This document shows positions 35,467 through 48,326 of a stretch of 64,000 nucleotides of DNA, one piece after another (the first letter of the stretch is position 1; every line of letters starts with the position of its first letter). A program made the position numbers and the translations under genes. The notes below the pieces were generated by a model. It made no database searches and was not told where the DNA came from. It saw only the letters and a list, made by a program, of their open reading frames with translations. Source of the DNA: Marsupella aquatica (lineage: Eukaryota > Marchantiophyta); NCBI GenBank assembly GCA_973895155.1, contig OZ316893.1:19406001-19470000 (forward strand), read 5' to 3'.

Positions 35467-37616
35467 ATCATCGTTAACTTACGATTGCGAAACAAGATTG
35501 GACGATGGAATTTTTGTCGACGGGAAACTGCTTTACTGCCGTAACAGTCATGATACAGTTAATTTTTGCTTGTATAGATTCTGTCAACTAATAGACACGT
35601 TCCCGATCCTGTTTGCAGATGAGGGGATTATTTCTGCACGATAACATATAGTGTAGGAAGCAGTGTTTTTGACCAAGAAGGAATACTGTGATAGATGCCT
35701 TTCTTGCCACTTCTCCTCCAATGATTTGGTTGTTGCCCCAACACCAATTGTATCATATTGTAGTATTATGCAAGCTGGCAAAGTGCCTAGCACATTGATT
35801 CTCTTGCCGGCAAGTCTCTAGGTTAGCTCACAAACATTGACGCCGGCAGCATCATAAATTCATTTTGTAGAGTGCCGCAAGGAAATTAGCTCCCTGTTGT
35901 ATAGCAGCCATGGCGATTACTTCTCCAGGGTATCTCATTGGGTAGCCAATACCTTGGTAATTTATCATCTGACCCATTGACTGGGGTCTCGCGTATTATC
36001 TCAAAGGTGGCCCATTTAGTAAAGCCTCAATAGGAATTAGTATCGGTACTGCTAGCAGTTGAAGGATAGGCACTAAAAGTGGTCTTACTTAGGTGCGGAA
36101 CCGATTAGGTCCCGTCTATACCATTCAGATGAAATTCAAGGAGGGATAGTAGTCTCCAACTAGCATGTCATGTAATCTTAACTTCTCCGTGTACTCGAGT
36201 TGTCGACAGCACTTGGAACAAGCAGGCAATTCATCCCAGGATGGTTTTTGTCCCTCCTGGGAAGTAACGCTACTCTCCGGCTTGTTCGGGATGGTCGTAG
36301 CGTTCATGAAATTCAGAATGATGGTGATCGTAACTGTGCACTCCGCATCACATACTCCGCATCACAGAAGGTGATTCTGATTAAATCGTATGGGGTTCAA
36401 CCTCCCATATCCGCTATGAACCTGGAGATTCCAACCTTTACTTCTGGTGTGAGAGGTATGAGAGTTGCTCGACGCTCTAAGGCTCGTCGCCCTGTGGGTT
36501 TTCTATGAAGGGAGAAATGCGTGAGGAACTGGAGCCACCATCGTAAGTTCGAGCGATGCATAGTTGGAAAACCGGAAGTCACTTTTCGAAGGAAGCTACA
36601 ACAGGTGGAGAAGTAAATATAACGGATGATCAGGCAAGCTAGAGAAGACCGGCAATAGCAACTGAAGTTGAAGAAAGTTTTTGAGATCTTGAAGGAGCTC
36701 GTCAGCAGCCTTTCCTGTTTGAGAGTTGAAGATAGTTTTTGAGAGCTTTAAGGAGCCCGGCTGCAATTTTTGCTGTTCGATGTTTGTAATCTCGTCGAAT
36801 AGCAACAATCTTGAACGAGATTGTACCATACAGAGAACCCCCATTCCTTACCGGCGATGCCGTATTTTGTTACTGTGTGACTTCAGCTGGCTGAGGAAAG
36901 TTCTGTTCGGTTACAATTGGAAGGGTAAGGCTGCTCGTAGCTAGCCGTGGGTGCCCCTCCATGGATCATATCCAATTTTACGTTCTCGTTCAGCACCAAT
37001 TTTGCCTCAAACGGAACATTACTTCGGAAGATTCAAAGAACGTGTCTTATGATGACTTGAAAACTAGTCACGTATTTGATCACTCTGTCAGCAACGTGGA
37101 GGGAATCGTTATTTTAACAGGCTTGATTTTCCTCATCATGACAGTATTTGGCCCACGGCTGTATTGATCCTTACCTTCAGATGCAAACAGCAACACGATT
37201 CTAAGCGCAGGAAGTAACTCATCAATTTGCTTGCAGGTTAGACAGTAGACCCTTGCGAGTAAACTATAAGCACACGGGAAATGGCCGAACGGGCCATAAC
37301 TTAATTGCGCTGATAACCTTGGCAGAAGAAAACATGAAGACATAGAACACAATTTTGGGCAGATCATATTACTCATGGGTCCCCTGAGCGTACTGGCTCC
37401 CTTCCAAAAACAAGAATAAAACCTTGGCAAGACCACTAAAAGACTCGAAAAAAACATCCTAGTTCCTTGATTAGATGAGCAGCTTCGAGCAAAGGATTTG
37501 GCATAATATATTTTAGTTCCTTGAACTGATAGCCTAAGGCCTAAGAAAGGCTCATCGTACACTCAATATGAACGATAAGCAGTGGAATAACAGCAAAATT
37601 GCTTGATTGTGAATAA
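35467..37616. other. Intergenic region between convergent genes
   Basis: The histidine kinase (plus) and the LYAR-like gene (minus) point towards each other across this stretch, so both 3'UTRs lie at its ends. A diverged ~60-bp duplication occurs at about 36666-36780 (GTTGAAGA.AGTTTTTGAGA...AAGGAGC). Frames at 36200-36508 and 37080-37562 are open but unrecognised. Confidence 0.45.
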
Positions 37617-40484
37617 CTACACTTCGGGAGCCAGCATAATGTGCTTCCCATCGACCACAAATTTCGGACTGCTGGTTACCTGCACGAATAAATAACCTAT
37701 TGGGTGAGGTAGGGCGTGAGGTATATCTTTAAAATGACGCATTAGTAATCCAATGCATATTACTTCAAAGCCTTAACTCGTGACTCGCAGCAGACAATTT
37801 ACTCAGGTGGTTCGTGGCTTTACCTGTCTCATGAGCTCAGCTTTCAATGCTTTTCTGTCAACAGATATTGAAGCTGAATCGATAGCCTTTTGGGCCAGCG
37901 GCAACACTGCCCTTTTCAAATCCTTTTTCTTCAATTTACCATTCAAAGACTGGACAAGCTTACCACATGCAAACGAGCATGTTAGCACAGGAATGTTACC
38001 ATAAGCTTAAATGAGAAATTTGGTTTCTCAGATTTCTCTAACCTATGACAGTAATCAGAATTACTTGTTTGATTAATACTTATATTAACAATTGGAAAAT
38101 TCGTGGCTCTCAACATCCTCTAAACTTTGCTTACCTTCCCCAGAACTTCCCGAATGACCCTTTTCCACTTCACAACCTTGGCAATCCCATCTTGAGTACA
38201 ATCAGTCTTCGATTTTGCCACCTGCTTTGTTTTCTTCACACCTTCAAGCTGCTCGAGAAGATTTCCATTATTTATACCATGTGGAGGATGAGTAGGAGTT
38301 CCCGCTTGTGTTGCATCTTCTTCACCTAGCCATTCCCGGAAAGATACTTCATGAATAATGGCTTCCTTTAGCTCATTCTTCTTCTTCTTGTCTTTCTTAC
38401 TAACCTTATTACTACCATCCTGCTGCACCTTCCCCGGCGTATCTGAATTCTTGCTGATATCGACCTCTAACGAAGTTTGTGCTTTATTGTAAGCAAGAAA
38501 CCCGTTGCACTTCTTCTCTTTCCTCTTCACCTGCTCGCCATTTTCACCTTCTGCAATAGCCTCCGGTGCACAGTTACGATGACCATTTACATCGCCCGGT
38601 TCTAGTTTGCCCTTTTTCCTGCTCTTCCTACCAGACTCTTGTACACTGTCCTCCGGAATGATCTCTAGGTGCTCTTCCACTAGCTTCCGTTTCTTATCTT
38701 GGGACTCCTTCACAGATTCGATTACCCCTTCGTCCTCTTTATCAGTAGAGGAACTTGGCACTACTGCAGATGTCTCTCGCTTGAATTTCTTTTCCAGAAT
38801 ACCTGACGCCAGTGAAGTGAGATCATCACCTCCACCTGTCCGCTCCTTTTTCCTCTTTCTCTCTGCTGATAGACTAGAGGCATCCAAAGCGACTGTCTCC
38901 TGTATTTCTTTTGTGACCACTGCCTCCAGATCATCCTTGGTAGCACCATTGTTCAATTCTGCAGATACACCCGTTTCTCCTCCTTGTGTTTCTTTTTTCT
39001 CTTTGGCAGCAGCTGCTTTAGATCTACTTTGGTGCTTTTTGCCCTGTGCGTGTAACTCCAGTGTTTCTTGACTAGTGGCCTTAACGTTGCAAAGGCTGCA
39101 ATCATCATCATGCCTCTCTTAGCCCAAGATGAGGACAAAACTAGACTAAAAATCTTCAATGCACATAGTTTTGCGTGAGAAGAAATAGGTGGATCACAGA
39201 GTTGGCTGTCTAAAATTCACACAATTCATGAACGCAATGATTAACAGACAAATCGTCTGAGATACCTTTCTTTCCAAAAGTTGTCAGTTAAGACACGTAC
39301 GAAGGGTGTTTACAACGGAGCATACTGTTCTGAAAGTGGCAGAATGCACACCTATTCGAGATTAGCTAAGAAAAGCAAAACACCATGTCTTGTCAAAAGC
39401 GCTGACTCGACTCGAGAACCACCGACAATCTACGCCTCTTTCGTCCCGAACACATGCATTTGCTACGGCGGCTATGATCGGGAAAATAGCTATTTCTACA
39501 TTCTCGTCCTCTCACCTCACATAAGCTCCCTCCTGTGATGTCTACAAGGTGGCTCCAGAGCTGGACCAGGGTGTCATCAACGACTACCAGACCAAGAGGC
39601 GGATGGGCTTGGGCAGAGACGTACAAATACTGGCAGCAGCACATGAGCGGTTTTCGAGATTTTTTACCTGCAAGACCATGGAGGGAAAGTGGACAAGCCC
39701 CGGCTGAAGTCAACGTCAGATCCGTTTTGCACTTTGCCGTTTTTTGCTTTGGAGGCAGGACCAGTGGCACCTTTGTTTAGACCTTTCGGCCCATACTTTT
39801 CCTGTGCCAGGCGAAATTGAATAGACCTTGTGAGCGTTCATCTCTCGAAATCGCAGAGATCCACATGAAGCTTTCGACATTGTACTCCTTGCACTGAAAG
39901 CCAGGGAATCCATTGGACATTGACTCACCGAAGGACCAAAAAAATTACAATCAACTTAAGGTCTTCAGTGAAATCACACACTCACACTCTCCAAATCGTG
40001 AGGAGCTCACTGCACATGTTCCTTCAAACAAAACTGCGGATGATCCGCCGAACGTACTTCAAGATGCTTATCTCAAACATCACGTATGCAAAATGTTGCT
40101 AACGTTCTAGACACAGAACTTGGACTAGCAACGGCAAAGGAAGTTGCATACGGCTTCGGAAACACATGAAGAGTGGGCCTGCACGCTTTGCTGGTCGAAA
40201 ACGACTCCACAGTCAATGCACGACAACTGCAACACCCAACGAAAATCCTCATGTAAACACATTACGTTGCATCTTTCGTGATCTGAATTTCAACATGACT
40301 AGCAAATGAGTCAAGACTTGATCGAAAGCCTAAATGAAGATACAAACGACACTATTTACAATGACGCAGAAGCGAATAATGAAACGGAAGCATCCACCTT
40401 ATATGCAGAACACCGATTGAAGTGGGTGAGCAGCTTCGGCTTCTTGAGATTTTCGCCGCAGTCTTCACACTGAAACCAAACCAT
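37617..40484 (-). CDS. LYAR: LYAR / UBA1C-like nucleolar zinc-finger protein
   Basis: LYAR-type proteins are nucleolar and linked to ribosome biogenesis and cell growth. Six minus-strand exons join in phase: 40484-40398, 40226-40152, 39801-39668, 39095-38135, 37949-37824 and 37679-37617 (481 aa). The start [18 protein letters not shown] is diagnostic. The LYAR zinc-finger pair uses Cys6, Cys9, His21, Cys25 and then Cys32, Cys35, His47, Cys50 ([20 protein letters not shown]). A U1/matrin-like C2H2 finger follows ([19 protein letters not shown], then GKKH; Cys98, Cys101, His114, His120), as in plant UBA1C-type proteins. The middle is Lys/Glu-rich with likely nuclear or nucleolar signals. The C-terminal winged-helix-like domain ([13 protein letters not shown] ... 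[14 protein letters not shown] ... [18 protein letters not shown]) closes the protein. A telo-box cluster lies about 610 bp upstream of the ATG. Confidence 0.93.
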
Positions 40485-41300
40485 TTTGAGCAGTACCGCC
40501 TATCTTGCCTGCAGTGAAGGGCAGAAAACGATATCAGTTTCCATTCAGACCCGTTTTTTGTTGTTGGGGGGGGGGAAGGGCTACGGCACATGATTCATAG
40601 CGTCACATACCACAGAGATCTCCAGGGCATTCTTCGCTGCTCTCAGTTTCGCTCCTCCCATCGAACGATTTCCTCCTGCCAACCTTCAGAACACCCAGCA
40701 GCAAAGATAAACAATCAAACAGACCAGACACGACAGTAGTATACTGTACCGATTGTCTGGAACTGTACGTTGTGAAGTGTAACCTGCTCGCTGCTGCTCC
40801 TAGAAGCTTCTGCTAACTTTTACTCCTACAGCTTCAGCTCTAGCTGCTTCATGCGAATCATTCAGCGACCTGAGGGCCACAAATTGCTGCCACGAACTTA
40901 TTACGGTCAGTGAGTACGCTCTCCAACATGGCAGGGAAATCGCCCAGCTGTATGACTGTACTCTGTTCCACCCACACAGCCGAATCAGAGCAGCAAGAGC
41001 AACAATACTGTAATTATCAGAGTCATCATCCATTGCGCCAGAATCGCAACCAGAGATCGAAACCATTATGAAATGGATCCAAAAATTCAGCCGCATAGGG
41101 TTTAGGGTTTGGAGGGTTTTAGGGTTTTTAGCTAAGGGTAAGTGGAGCAGGTACCGTATTTTGACTCGATCCCTACGAGGCAATCATTTCTCGATCCCTT
41201 TTTTTGCCTGAGAATCCAACTTAGGACCGACCATTTAAGGAAAATAGTATCGAGTGATTCTGACCTTTTGCCTTGAATCCATTTCTGGATCATATTGTCA
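40485..41300. other. Upstream region of the LYAR-like gene
   Basis: This stretch contains the presumed promoter and leader of the minus-strand LYAR-like gene: a poly-G run at about 40566-40574 and the telo-box cluster at 41097-41131. A frame at 40800-41183 (minus) is unrecognised and probably leader sequence. Confidence 0.5.
41097..41131 (-). promoter_or_regulatory. Telo-box cluster (AAACCCTAA-type) upstream of the LYAR-like gene
   Basis: The plus strand reads AGGGTTTAGGGTTTGGAGGG and then TTTTAGGGTTTTTA, which on the gene's strand is several AAACCCTAA-type units. Telo boxes are known in plant promoters of ribosomal-protein and ribosome-biogenesis genes. The position, about 610 bp from the ATG of a nucleolar-protein gene, fits that role, although no transcription start is known here. 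Confidence 0.55.
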
Positions 41301-41696
41301 TCTTATTATAAAATCGCGAACTAAGTATACTATTAAGGGCCTAGGGTCAAGAGTGAAGCCTCTTGACATAACCCTTAATATACACAAAAGGAAAAAAAAT
41401 TAAATGAGAATAGACAAAAGTGAAATGAGAGTGGACAAAAAAAAGGATCAGACAAAGACTAGTTGAAATAGCATAGAAATTTGGTTATGCAAGATTTTTT
41501 TTTTTATATCTATTTTTCTTAATGGCATTTTGGGTGACACAACATCTTTTTTTTTAATGACATCTTAGACAACACGACATCTTTTTTCTTAATAACATCT
41601 TGGGCAACACAATATTTTTTTTCTTAACAACATCTTGAGGGAAACAACATCATTTTTTCATGACATCTTTTGTGCAATACACGGGTATTGAGCTAG
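41301..41696 (+). mobile_element. Non-autonomous Helitron, 396 bp
   Basis: The element begins TCTTATTATAAAATCGCG right after an A, and ends TGTGCAATACACGGGTATTG then AGCTAG before a T. The TC start, the imperfect hairpin about ten bases before the CTAG end, and insertion between A and T without target duplication are Helitron hallmarks. The interior carries repeats of the type (A/T)AACATCTTTTTTTCTTAA. It has no coding capacity, so it depends on Rep/helicase from elsewhere. It lies 817 bp upstream of the LYAR-like ATG. Confidence 0.75.
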
Positions 41697-41975
41697 TTAA
41701 CTTTAGATAGTCTAATTTATAACATCATCATTATTTTTTGATTTTATAAATATGCTATGGTTTTAGTATATTCTTACCCTGGTTATTTTCTTAATTTTAT
41801 ATCATCAGTGACATATTTGTAAATACAAAGAAAATCATGAAAAAATTATTAATTTGAACATCTTTAGTGACATAGTATAAAGTTGTATTGAATTATGACC
41901 ATCTCTCATGGTGGCCATTTCTCCAATTGCTGCCAGAATTGTTTGAGAGAGACAGGTTTAGGGAGAAGAGAGACC

Positions 41976-42172
41976 CAATATGGCATCTCAATCCTGTTCA
42001 TTTTGCCTCCGGTCACAGTCAAGGGTATTTCCCAGAAAACAAGTGACAGACATAAAAATGCCTATTTGCACACTCAATATGGCGTCTCAATCCTGTTCAT
42101 TTGCCACCAGTCACAGTCAAGGTATTTCCCAGAAAACAAGTGACAAACACAAAAATGTCTGTTTGCACACTC
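41976..42172. repeat. 99-bp tandem duplication
   Basis: Units start CAATATGGC(A/G)TCTCAATCCTG at 41976 and 42075 and end TTTGCACACTC. They share most positions, including AGTCACAGTCAAGG-type and CCCAGAAAACAAGTGACA segments, with one or two single-base gaps. Confidence 0.85.
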
Positions 42173-44587
42173 CTGACTACAAACCAAAACTGGTACTGTC
42201 ACACAGGTTTTTTTCAAGGATCTGAAGCTTTGAGACTACCTATTAGAGGACTGGAAATGCATTTTCTGTAATGATCTCTATTGGGTCCCACCCTTCAATG
42301 CTGTTACTTTGGGGACAGGTTTTTTTCACTGACCTGAAGGTTTGAGACGCCCTAATAGAGAGAACAACAAATGAATTTTCAGTTATGCTCTTTATTGGGT
42401 CCCACCCTAGTTATCCTGCCTTGCTTATTATGCACATAACAGAAGACATGAGGGTGTTATTTCATTAGACTTTACTCTCCAGCTTTTCCTTCTAGGATAT
42501 ATATGCTTCAGATGGTTTTTCAAAACCCCCTCACCCAGGTTTGTATTGAGTCAGGAAGTTGAATGCACTTTTGAAAGCATGCATTGAGTCAGTAGGGACC
42601 CTAGTAGTTGAATGCATTTTTGAAAGCATGCGATCCAATCCCGATCCAATGTGAAACACCAATGCAGCATTGACAATGAAAAGAGAGAAACTATGAAGAC
42701 ACTAGAGAAAAAACTCAGATCACAAATGACAATTTGAGGTTTGTCTGCAAATCTGGCTCCATTGATTGCTCTAGTAATCTCCACTAGGCAGAGCATGCCT
42801 TGCGATGGAATTTTACAATCAAAATGGGGAACTATTTGACAATGACTTTAGTTCGCAACTTGAAGGTTAAATTCCAAAAATGGTGAGTCCGTCTGACTAT
42901 GGATTGATTGCTTCATCCCTCCACTACAAGTAGTCTTTTCAATGAATTCTCCTTTGACTTTTCATGTTGGGACCAACCCTAGTTAGACTCAAAGAACTTC
43001 TATGACAGAAAAAGGGATAGACAATGAGCCACAAGCAACTTGAATTTAGAAAGGCTTTTAACTTGTGGTATGAGGCGAGAAGTCTGAAGATTTTGAACTC
43101 ATTATGTTTATGGGTTTAAATACCTTATTTTACCTCCTATGCGACATTAACCTTTGTTCAAAATACATATGTAAACACCTCTTAGGAAATGCAAGTGAGA
43201 AAAGAAAACATTGCTTTGCAGCGTCCAACACAACAGCTTGAAAGGAAAGAATTTTTTCATTTTCATTTTATTTTTAAGAAACTAGTGTTTTCTATATCTT
43301 GAGCAAGTTTGGGCAGGCTAAGGGCTGCTCAGGCAGTGACAATTGCATTGAAGGGGGTATGGATGGATAGATTTGACCGTGCCAGAAAAGCATTTTTTGA
43401 TGAAGTCCTAGGATTAGTTCCTATTTTTATCTGATTTCATAAAAGAACGATTGTAGTTTATGGCAGGATAAGGTATTACAATAGTACATATATTTTAGGT
43501 CAATTAAGTGTTTAACTTTGGGTAGTAGCCCCCAGAGCCTGAGTTCTCCTTTAATGGGCTACCTTCAAGGGCCCACCAAAATTTATGTGGATTTACGAGG
43601 GTGGGATATTATGCATGTTAAATGATGTTCATGCATAATCAATTTTATTAAAATTCAAAGGATGGGCATTCAAACTCCTGACTTTGAATCCCCAAATATG
43701 AATCATTTACAAGTAAACTCAAGCTTCCAGGGTTACTAACCCCAATCCAGAGGCCTAGACCCCAACTTTAGCTTCTTGTCACATCACAATTAGTTATATA
43801 GATTCGTTCAAAATTAGAAACACCTGGAATATATGTTAAAATGCGAATCCCCACAACTTGTCCAGGAGCCAGACCCCACTATGTTACACACTAAACAATT
43901 AAGAGTTTTACAGGACATTCGTCACAAAAACATCATGTTACAATAGAGCCTCCCCAAGAGTTTTTACTCACAAGGGACCCCACGAGCCTCCACGGGAGCT
44001 TTACTCAGAAAGGACCCCAATATATGTCTCACGATAACATCCCCCAGAGGTATCCTCATATACGAGCCCGTAATTATAGAGAAGAGGGGTAAACCAAGGA
44101 ATCTCGTGTCTTACAAGCAGCCGTCAGGTTTAGGTCAGAATGTCCAATCCAATATAATCATCAAAAATTCTGTCATCGCAGTGCAAGATACTCGATTTCA
44201 TGCAATGGGTGCAACCTTGACGTTCACGGGCAAAAGGGGGACAATTCTTGTCTCCACGGAAAGTACCCGTCCGGTTTTCTGTATAAAGCTTCCTTACCAC
44301 GGAAGACTAAATGCAGACTAAATAAATTTATGAGGATGCTATGAATGCGTCAATCTACTTTTCATAACGATAGAGTTCAAAAGCCATCCAAAATGTGAAC
44401 TTTAAAGCTTGAACCTACACATTCACATGTTCTCATCGACTCATCTACTTTTCGTCCGATTCTCGGAAGCTGGGAACGTGAAGCCTCCAAATTGTAGAAA
44501 AGAGTCTCAGCCCTTTAACTGACTCAGTGACTTATCTCCACATACGCCTCAATTCCTTCAGATACATTTTAAGATAAGCCTGTGGAG

Positions 44588-44617
44588 GTCTGGTCTGGTC
44601 TGGTCTGGTCTGGTCTG
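44588..44617. repeat. TGGTC pentanucleotide microsatellite
   Basis: About five consecutive TGGTC units are visible, flanked by related GGTCT bases. It is a simple repeat with no associated gene. Confidence 0.85.
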
Positions 44618-45121
44618 ATCAGAGATCTGCTATTGAGTTGAGAGTGTTCCTCTGATCCGTCGATATGTGTATTCACAGAATGGCTTCCCTCCCAGGGAAA
44701 CTGAGTAATTACATCCCCGATTCAAAAAGGAAACGCTGCTGTCAGAGGGAGCACCTCAATGACTAAAAATACAACTGGTTAGGTAGCAGCTTGAAACAAA
44801 CCAGCAAAGCGCAAATTGCGCTTCATTGTCATAGGAATTCAAGGGACTATCGATACTTCTTAACCTATTAACTCAATCATAAAACACGGCTTCCGCAGTG
44901 ACTGACCAATTATCGGGTCAAAACACATGAACTAGTGGATGCTCTCAAGAAGGGGTATTTGCCTGAGGACCCCACAACATAAGAATCGGTTGAGGGGAAA
45001 AATCTTGGCAGGACTTGGATCTCCAAAGAAGTTAACTCATGAAATACTGATGCCTGGTGCTCCCCAGCAAGGAAAGAATGAAATTCTCAAATTTTAAATA
45101 ATATACACTCGGAATCGTCCC

Positions 45122-48100
45122 TCATGTTGGAAACATTTTGGCCCGTGCAAACATCACTCCTGCAAAAAGGCCTACATGGTAAACACAATGTGGTTAGAAT
45201 CGGCATGAGAGCAGCAAGCTTGATGTGCCTGCTCAAGGATGGTTTTAGTGAAGACGATTGACTATCCTGGAATTATCTGATTAACCCATACACAGGAAGC
45301 AACAAAACTCACACCATTCTGCAAGAATTCAGATAGAATTGAAATAATAGCACCCTCATTATACGGAAACAAACCAATTGCGAACTTACCAAAAAAGATG
45401 CTCAACATGTTAGGAAAAGTAGTAGGTACTCTGAAAAGAACAATGCCTGCTAGAGAAAGGGGGATCTTGTTCAAGGACCCCACCAAGCTGCAAAAAGAAC
45501 ATTTCAATCCGTCAAAAAAAAATGTTGCTTCATGTTAAAAGAAATATTAACTGGCTATGTTACTTTGCAATATCCACTCATCATTCCAACAAACATACGG
45601 GACAAAACAAATCCTAGCTGGACACAGTATTTTGTGTTTTCACACTATTGAAGGTATTAACAAGATCTGAGAGGGCCGAATTCATATTGATGAGTGAGCG
45701 AAGAGTGCCTGTGTGTGGTAGGGCTCGTCATATGCATAAACCACATGGAGGAGAAGCTGATAGCTAGCCCAAGCATCCCACTTAACGTTACCACTGCCCA
45801 GAACATGGGGAGCTTGATTGCGGGTCTGCGGAAAGAGCAATTTGGAGTTCCAGTTAGAACACTTCAGGTGCTAATCATATGCAACCTGCCACGTTCACTT
45901 TTTCACCATCGGTCAAACGAACAAGAAAATTGATGCAAGGACATCGGGCAACTCCTCACTCCATAGCTTCATCTTGACTGGTGAAGGAAAAACAAAGCTT
46001 AGATGCAGTACCAGTTATACTACTGTGCAAAATATCTCGAAACGGTTCAACTACTTACGAAGTGATTAAACTTTGAGTCTCGAAAATGCAGATAAGTGCA
46101 AGACCAAGCGGAAGTGATAGCAAATTGTTCAATAGCACCATCGAAAACTCGTTCAGCGTTCCTGAGCTGGTTTTCCTCTTTGCTATATCCATAACCTTTC
46201 TTAACCTCAACTGCAAAAAGCATAAAACACCTTAGCTCCTCTATAATCTATGGATTGATTCCAAGAAGAAAATGTTAATTCATATTCCAGTGATTAAAAT
46301 TTCAAGACTAAACTAGATTTCAACAAAAAGGATTCGTCAAAGCTTGCAACGGGGATAGGCAATGATAACAGGTTCTGCACCTTTTAACAAGATGTTCAAA
46401 AAGCTTATTACCATAAGTGTCTCGGCCAGCAGCAGTACAAATTAAAGGCAGAGCAGTACCCAACACATTCGAGAGGTATCGCCTAAAAACAAAACACCTA
46501 AGGGCAGGAGGGCTATACCACAATGGAGTGGCCGCTAGTGCGTCTAGGACAACAGCAGCCAGTCCATTAAAAAAACGTATAACATTCAAACCCAAATAAA
46601 ACAGGTTAGTACATACAAGCTGCTTACCGAGTAGGCTGCTGTGCAGAAGCAGTTTATGACCTGCCAAGCATAGCCCTGCCTTTGAAACGAGAGATCTGTC
46701 ACTCCGCCACTAAAAGCTGATATAACCTGAATAATATGAGCAAACCCAAACGGCTCCCTTAGTTTTTTCAAAGAAGAGCAGCCACCAGAAACATGCCATG
46801 CAGTGACTAAAACAACTCTCGGACCATTGTTCATTACTATACCTTGAGGATGTAACTTATTACATACTCTACTAGGACAAACACATCTAGCATTCATATC
46901 GGGACTCACATAGAGACAAAAACATTTTCATTTTATTTGAAGGACTCTTACCATGAGAATGAGAGAAAGCCAAACTGTACTATTGTGACGCTTGCTGAAA
47001 AAGTATATTTCACCAACTGCGGTGATGAGATTTGTCACATTCTTCAAGATTGTCACCATTGCTACATTCATCAGTCGCAAACTGCCATCAAGTTCAACTG
47101 TATTATTAAAGTTTAAAAATTTTACGCATTAGCAAAAGGATGTCATCGAACAGGATCTGTAAAATGGTGGATAACTTCGTAAGAACATCAAAGTTCTTTT
47201 TTAACGGCCCCTGGTAAGTTTGAAGGATTCACGGCAAATGTAAACGACCTTTTTCTAATTTACACATCTGATTTCTAATTTCATAACGACATACGTAATG
47301 AAACCTTTGGAGAATATCCACAAACATTTGACACTTTAAATATGCAGGTGCCACACTTTTTCGACCTCGGAACAACACTACATGACTGTGATCTAATAAA
47401 CTGATGCCGCTTGCCACCTAAGTACTGATCCTGCTCTTAGAGCCCTTGAAGACTAATGTCAACATGACGCACACTAGACAAATTTTAGAATACATCCCGA
47501 CCCTGGTTTAAGAACAAGAATCAATGTTACTGATCTGAATCATAGACAAAGTCTGCTCTAATTGAAAATAAAACAGAAGGAGAGGAAAGGAGAGGACCAA
47601 GGAAAGAGAGTAAACACCTGAAAATACTTGTCACCAGCATACCAACAAAAAGAATATTCACTGGAAACCAAACTTTGACAAGTCTCCAGGTGATTGGCTC
47701 TGTCGTGATCACCCCCGTCGTACTTAGAAAGTAAACAACCAGTACACTAACCAGATTCTGCACAATGCAATCAAATATTTTCAAGACCGTCCTCATAAAG
47801 TTCATTAATTTCAGATTTGAGGAGCTTGCGCTCTGCCGCGGAGCTAATAACTTTCAAATCGGGCTATGTTGTCAAGCTCGGGAATCGGCAGCTGAAAGAA
47901 GGATACAGAACACTCATCACTGAGGTTTTTAATTTACTTTTTCAACCTGAACTTGAAGAGGGCTTTTGGTAGAGGTAGCAAAAAACTGCCACGATTTCCA
48001 TTGCTGAATTATGGTAGGAGACATACCTGATAGAACATCAGAGATATTCCAGCATTGAACTGATATCCAGACAGAACGACCTTGTTGAGTAAGATCATAC

Positions 48101-48326
48101 TGCAGGAGGCAACGCAATAGGAAACGCCCGAGATAAGTGATTGATGCCGAGATGCTATGGACTGCCGCTCACGAATCACAGGCTTTTCGCGTACTAAGGG
48201 CTGCTTTTCCACCTCTTTCTCCAGTTCTCCTACTTCCACATCTGGTTCGTCCATTGCAGGGAAAACGCGCTGCCCCTTCAAGGCCCTGCTGAGACGCGCA
48301 AGGGCTTTGGAAGTTACAACATCCAT
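45122..48326 (-). CDS. GONST1: GDP-mannose/GDP-sugar transporter, GONST1-like
   Basis: This is a Golgi nucleotide-sugar/triose-phosphate translocator family protein that exchanges GDP-sugars for GMP; Arabidopsis GONST1 supplies GDP-sugar for GIPC sphingolipid mannosylation. Eight minus-strand exons join in phase: 48326-48027, 47757-47618, 47081-46952, 46726-46628, 46210-46059, 45825-45709, 45487-45390 and 45159-45122 (357 aa). A ~75-residue hydrophilic N-terminus precedes SGVSYCVASCSMILLNKVVL. Conserved parts include LMFYQNLVSVLVVYFLS, LRLMNVAMVTILKNVTNLIT, VWLSLILMVISAFSGGVTD and LVGSLNKIPLSLAGIVLF, the GDP-sugar-binding GxLNK motif. The C-terminus ends GVMFARAKMFPT. Hydrophobic segments fit about ten transmembrane helices. 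The intron after exon 6 appears to use a GC donor (CAG|GCACTC); all others are GT-AG. The substrate could be GDP-mannose, -fucose or -glucose, which sequence alone does not settle. Confidence 0.92.

Larger units (their letters stand above)
41697..45121. other. Intergenic DNA with transposon-like repeats
   Basis: It holds a 99-bp tandem duplication (41976-42172), a diverged ~115-bp pair at about 42195-42400 (CAGGTTTTTTTCA...TATTGGGTCCCACCC), and a TGGTC pentanucleotide array at 44588-44617. The rest is AT-rich with short frames. I recognise no gene; the last part is the 3' flank of the GONST1-like gene. Confidence 0.45.

Noticed and set aside
36200-36508. 102-aa plus-strand frame between the histidine kinase and LYAR-like genes
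   Set aside because: Its composition is plausible, but there is no recognisable domain, no supporting splice context, and it overlaps other open frames. It is left as unassigned intergenic sequence.
39716-39908. Apparent decayed and frameshifted second zinc finger in the LYAR-like gene
   Set aside because: The sequence at 39802-39908 is intron. The true second half of the finger ([18 protein letters not shown]) is a separate exon at 40152-40226 and joins in phase to 39801, so the gene is intact.
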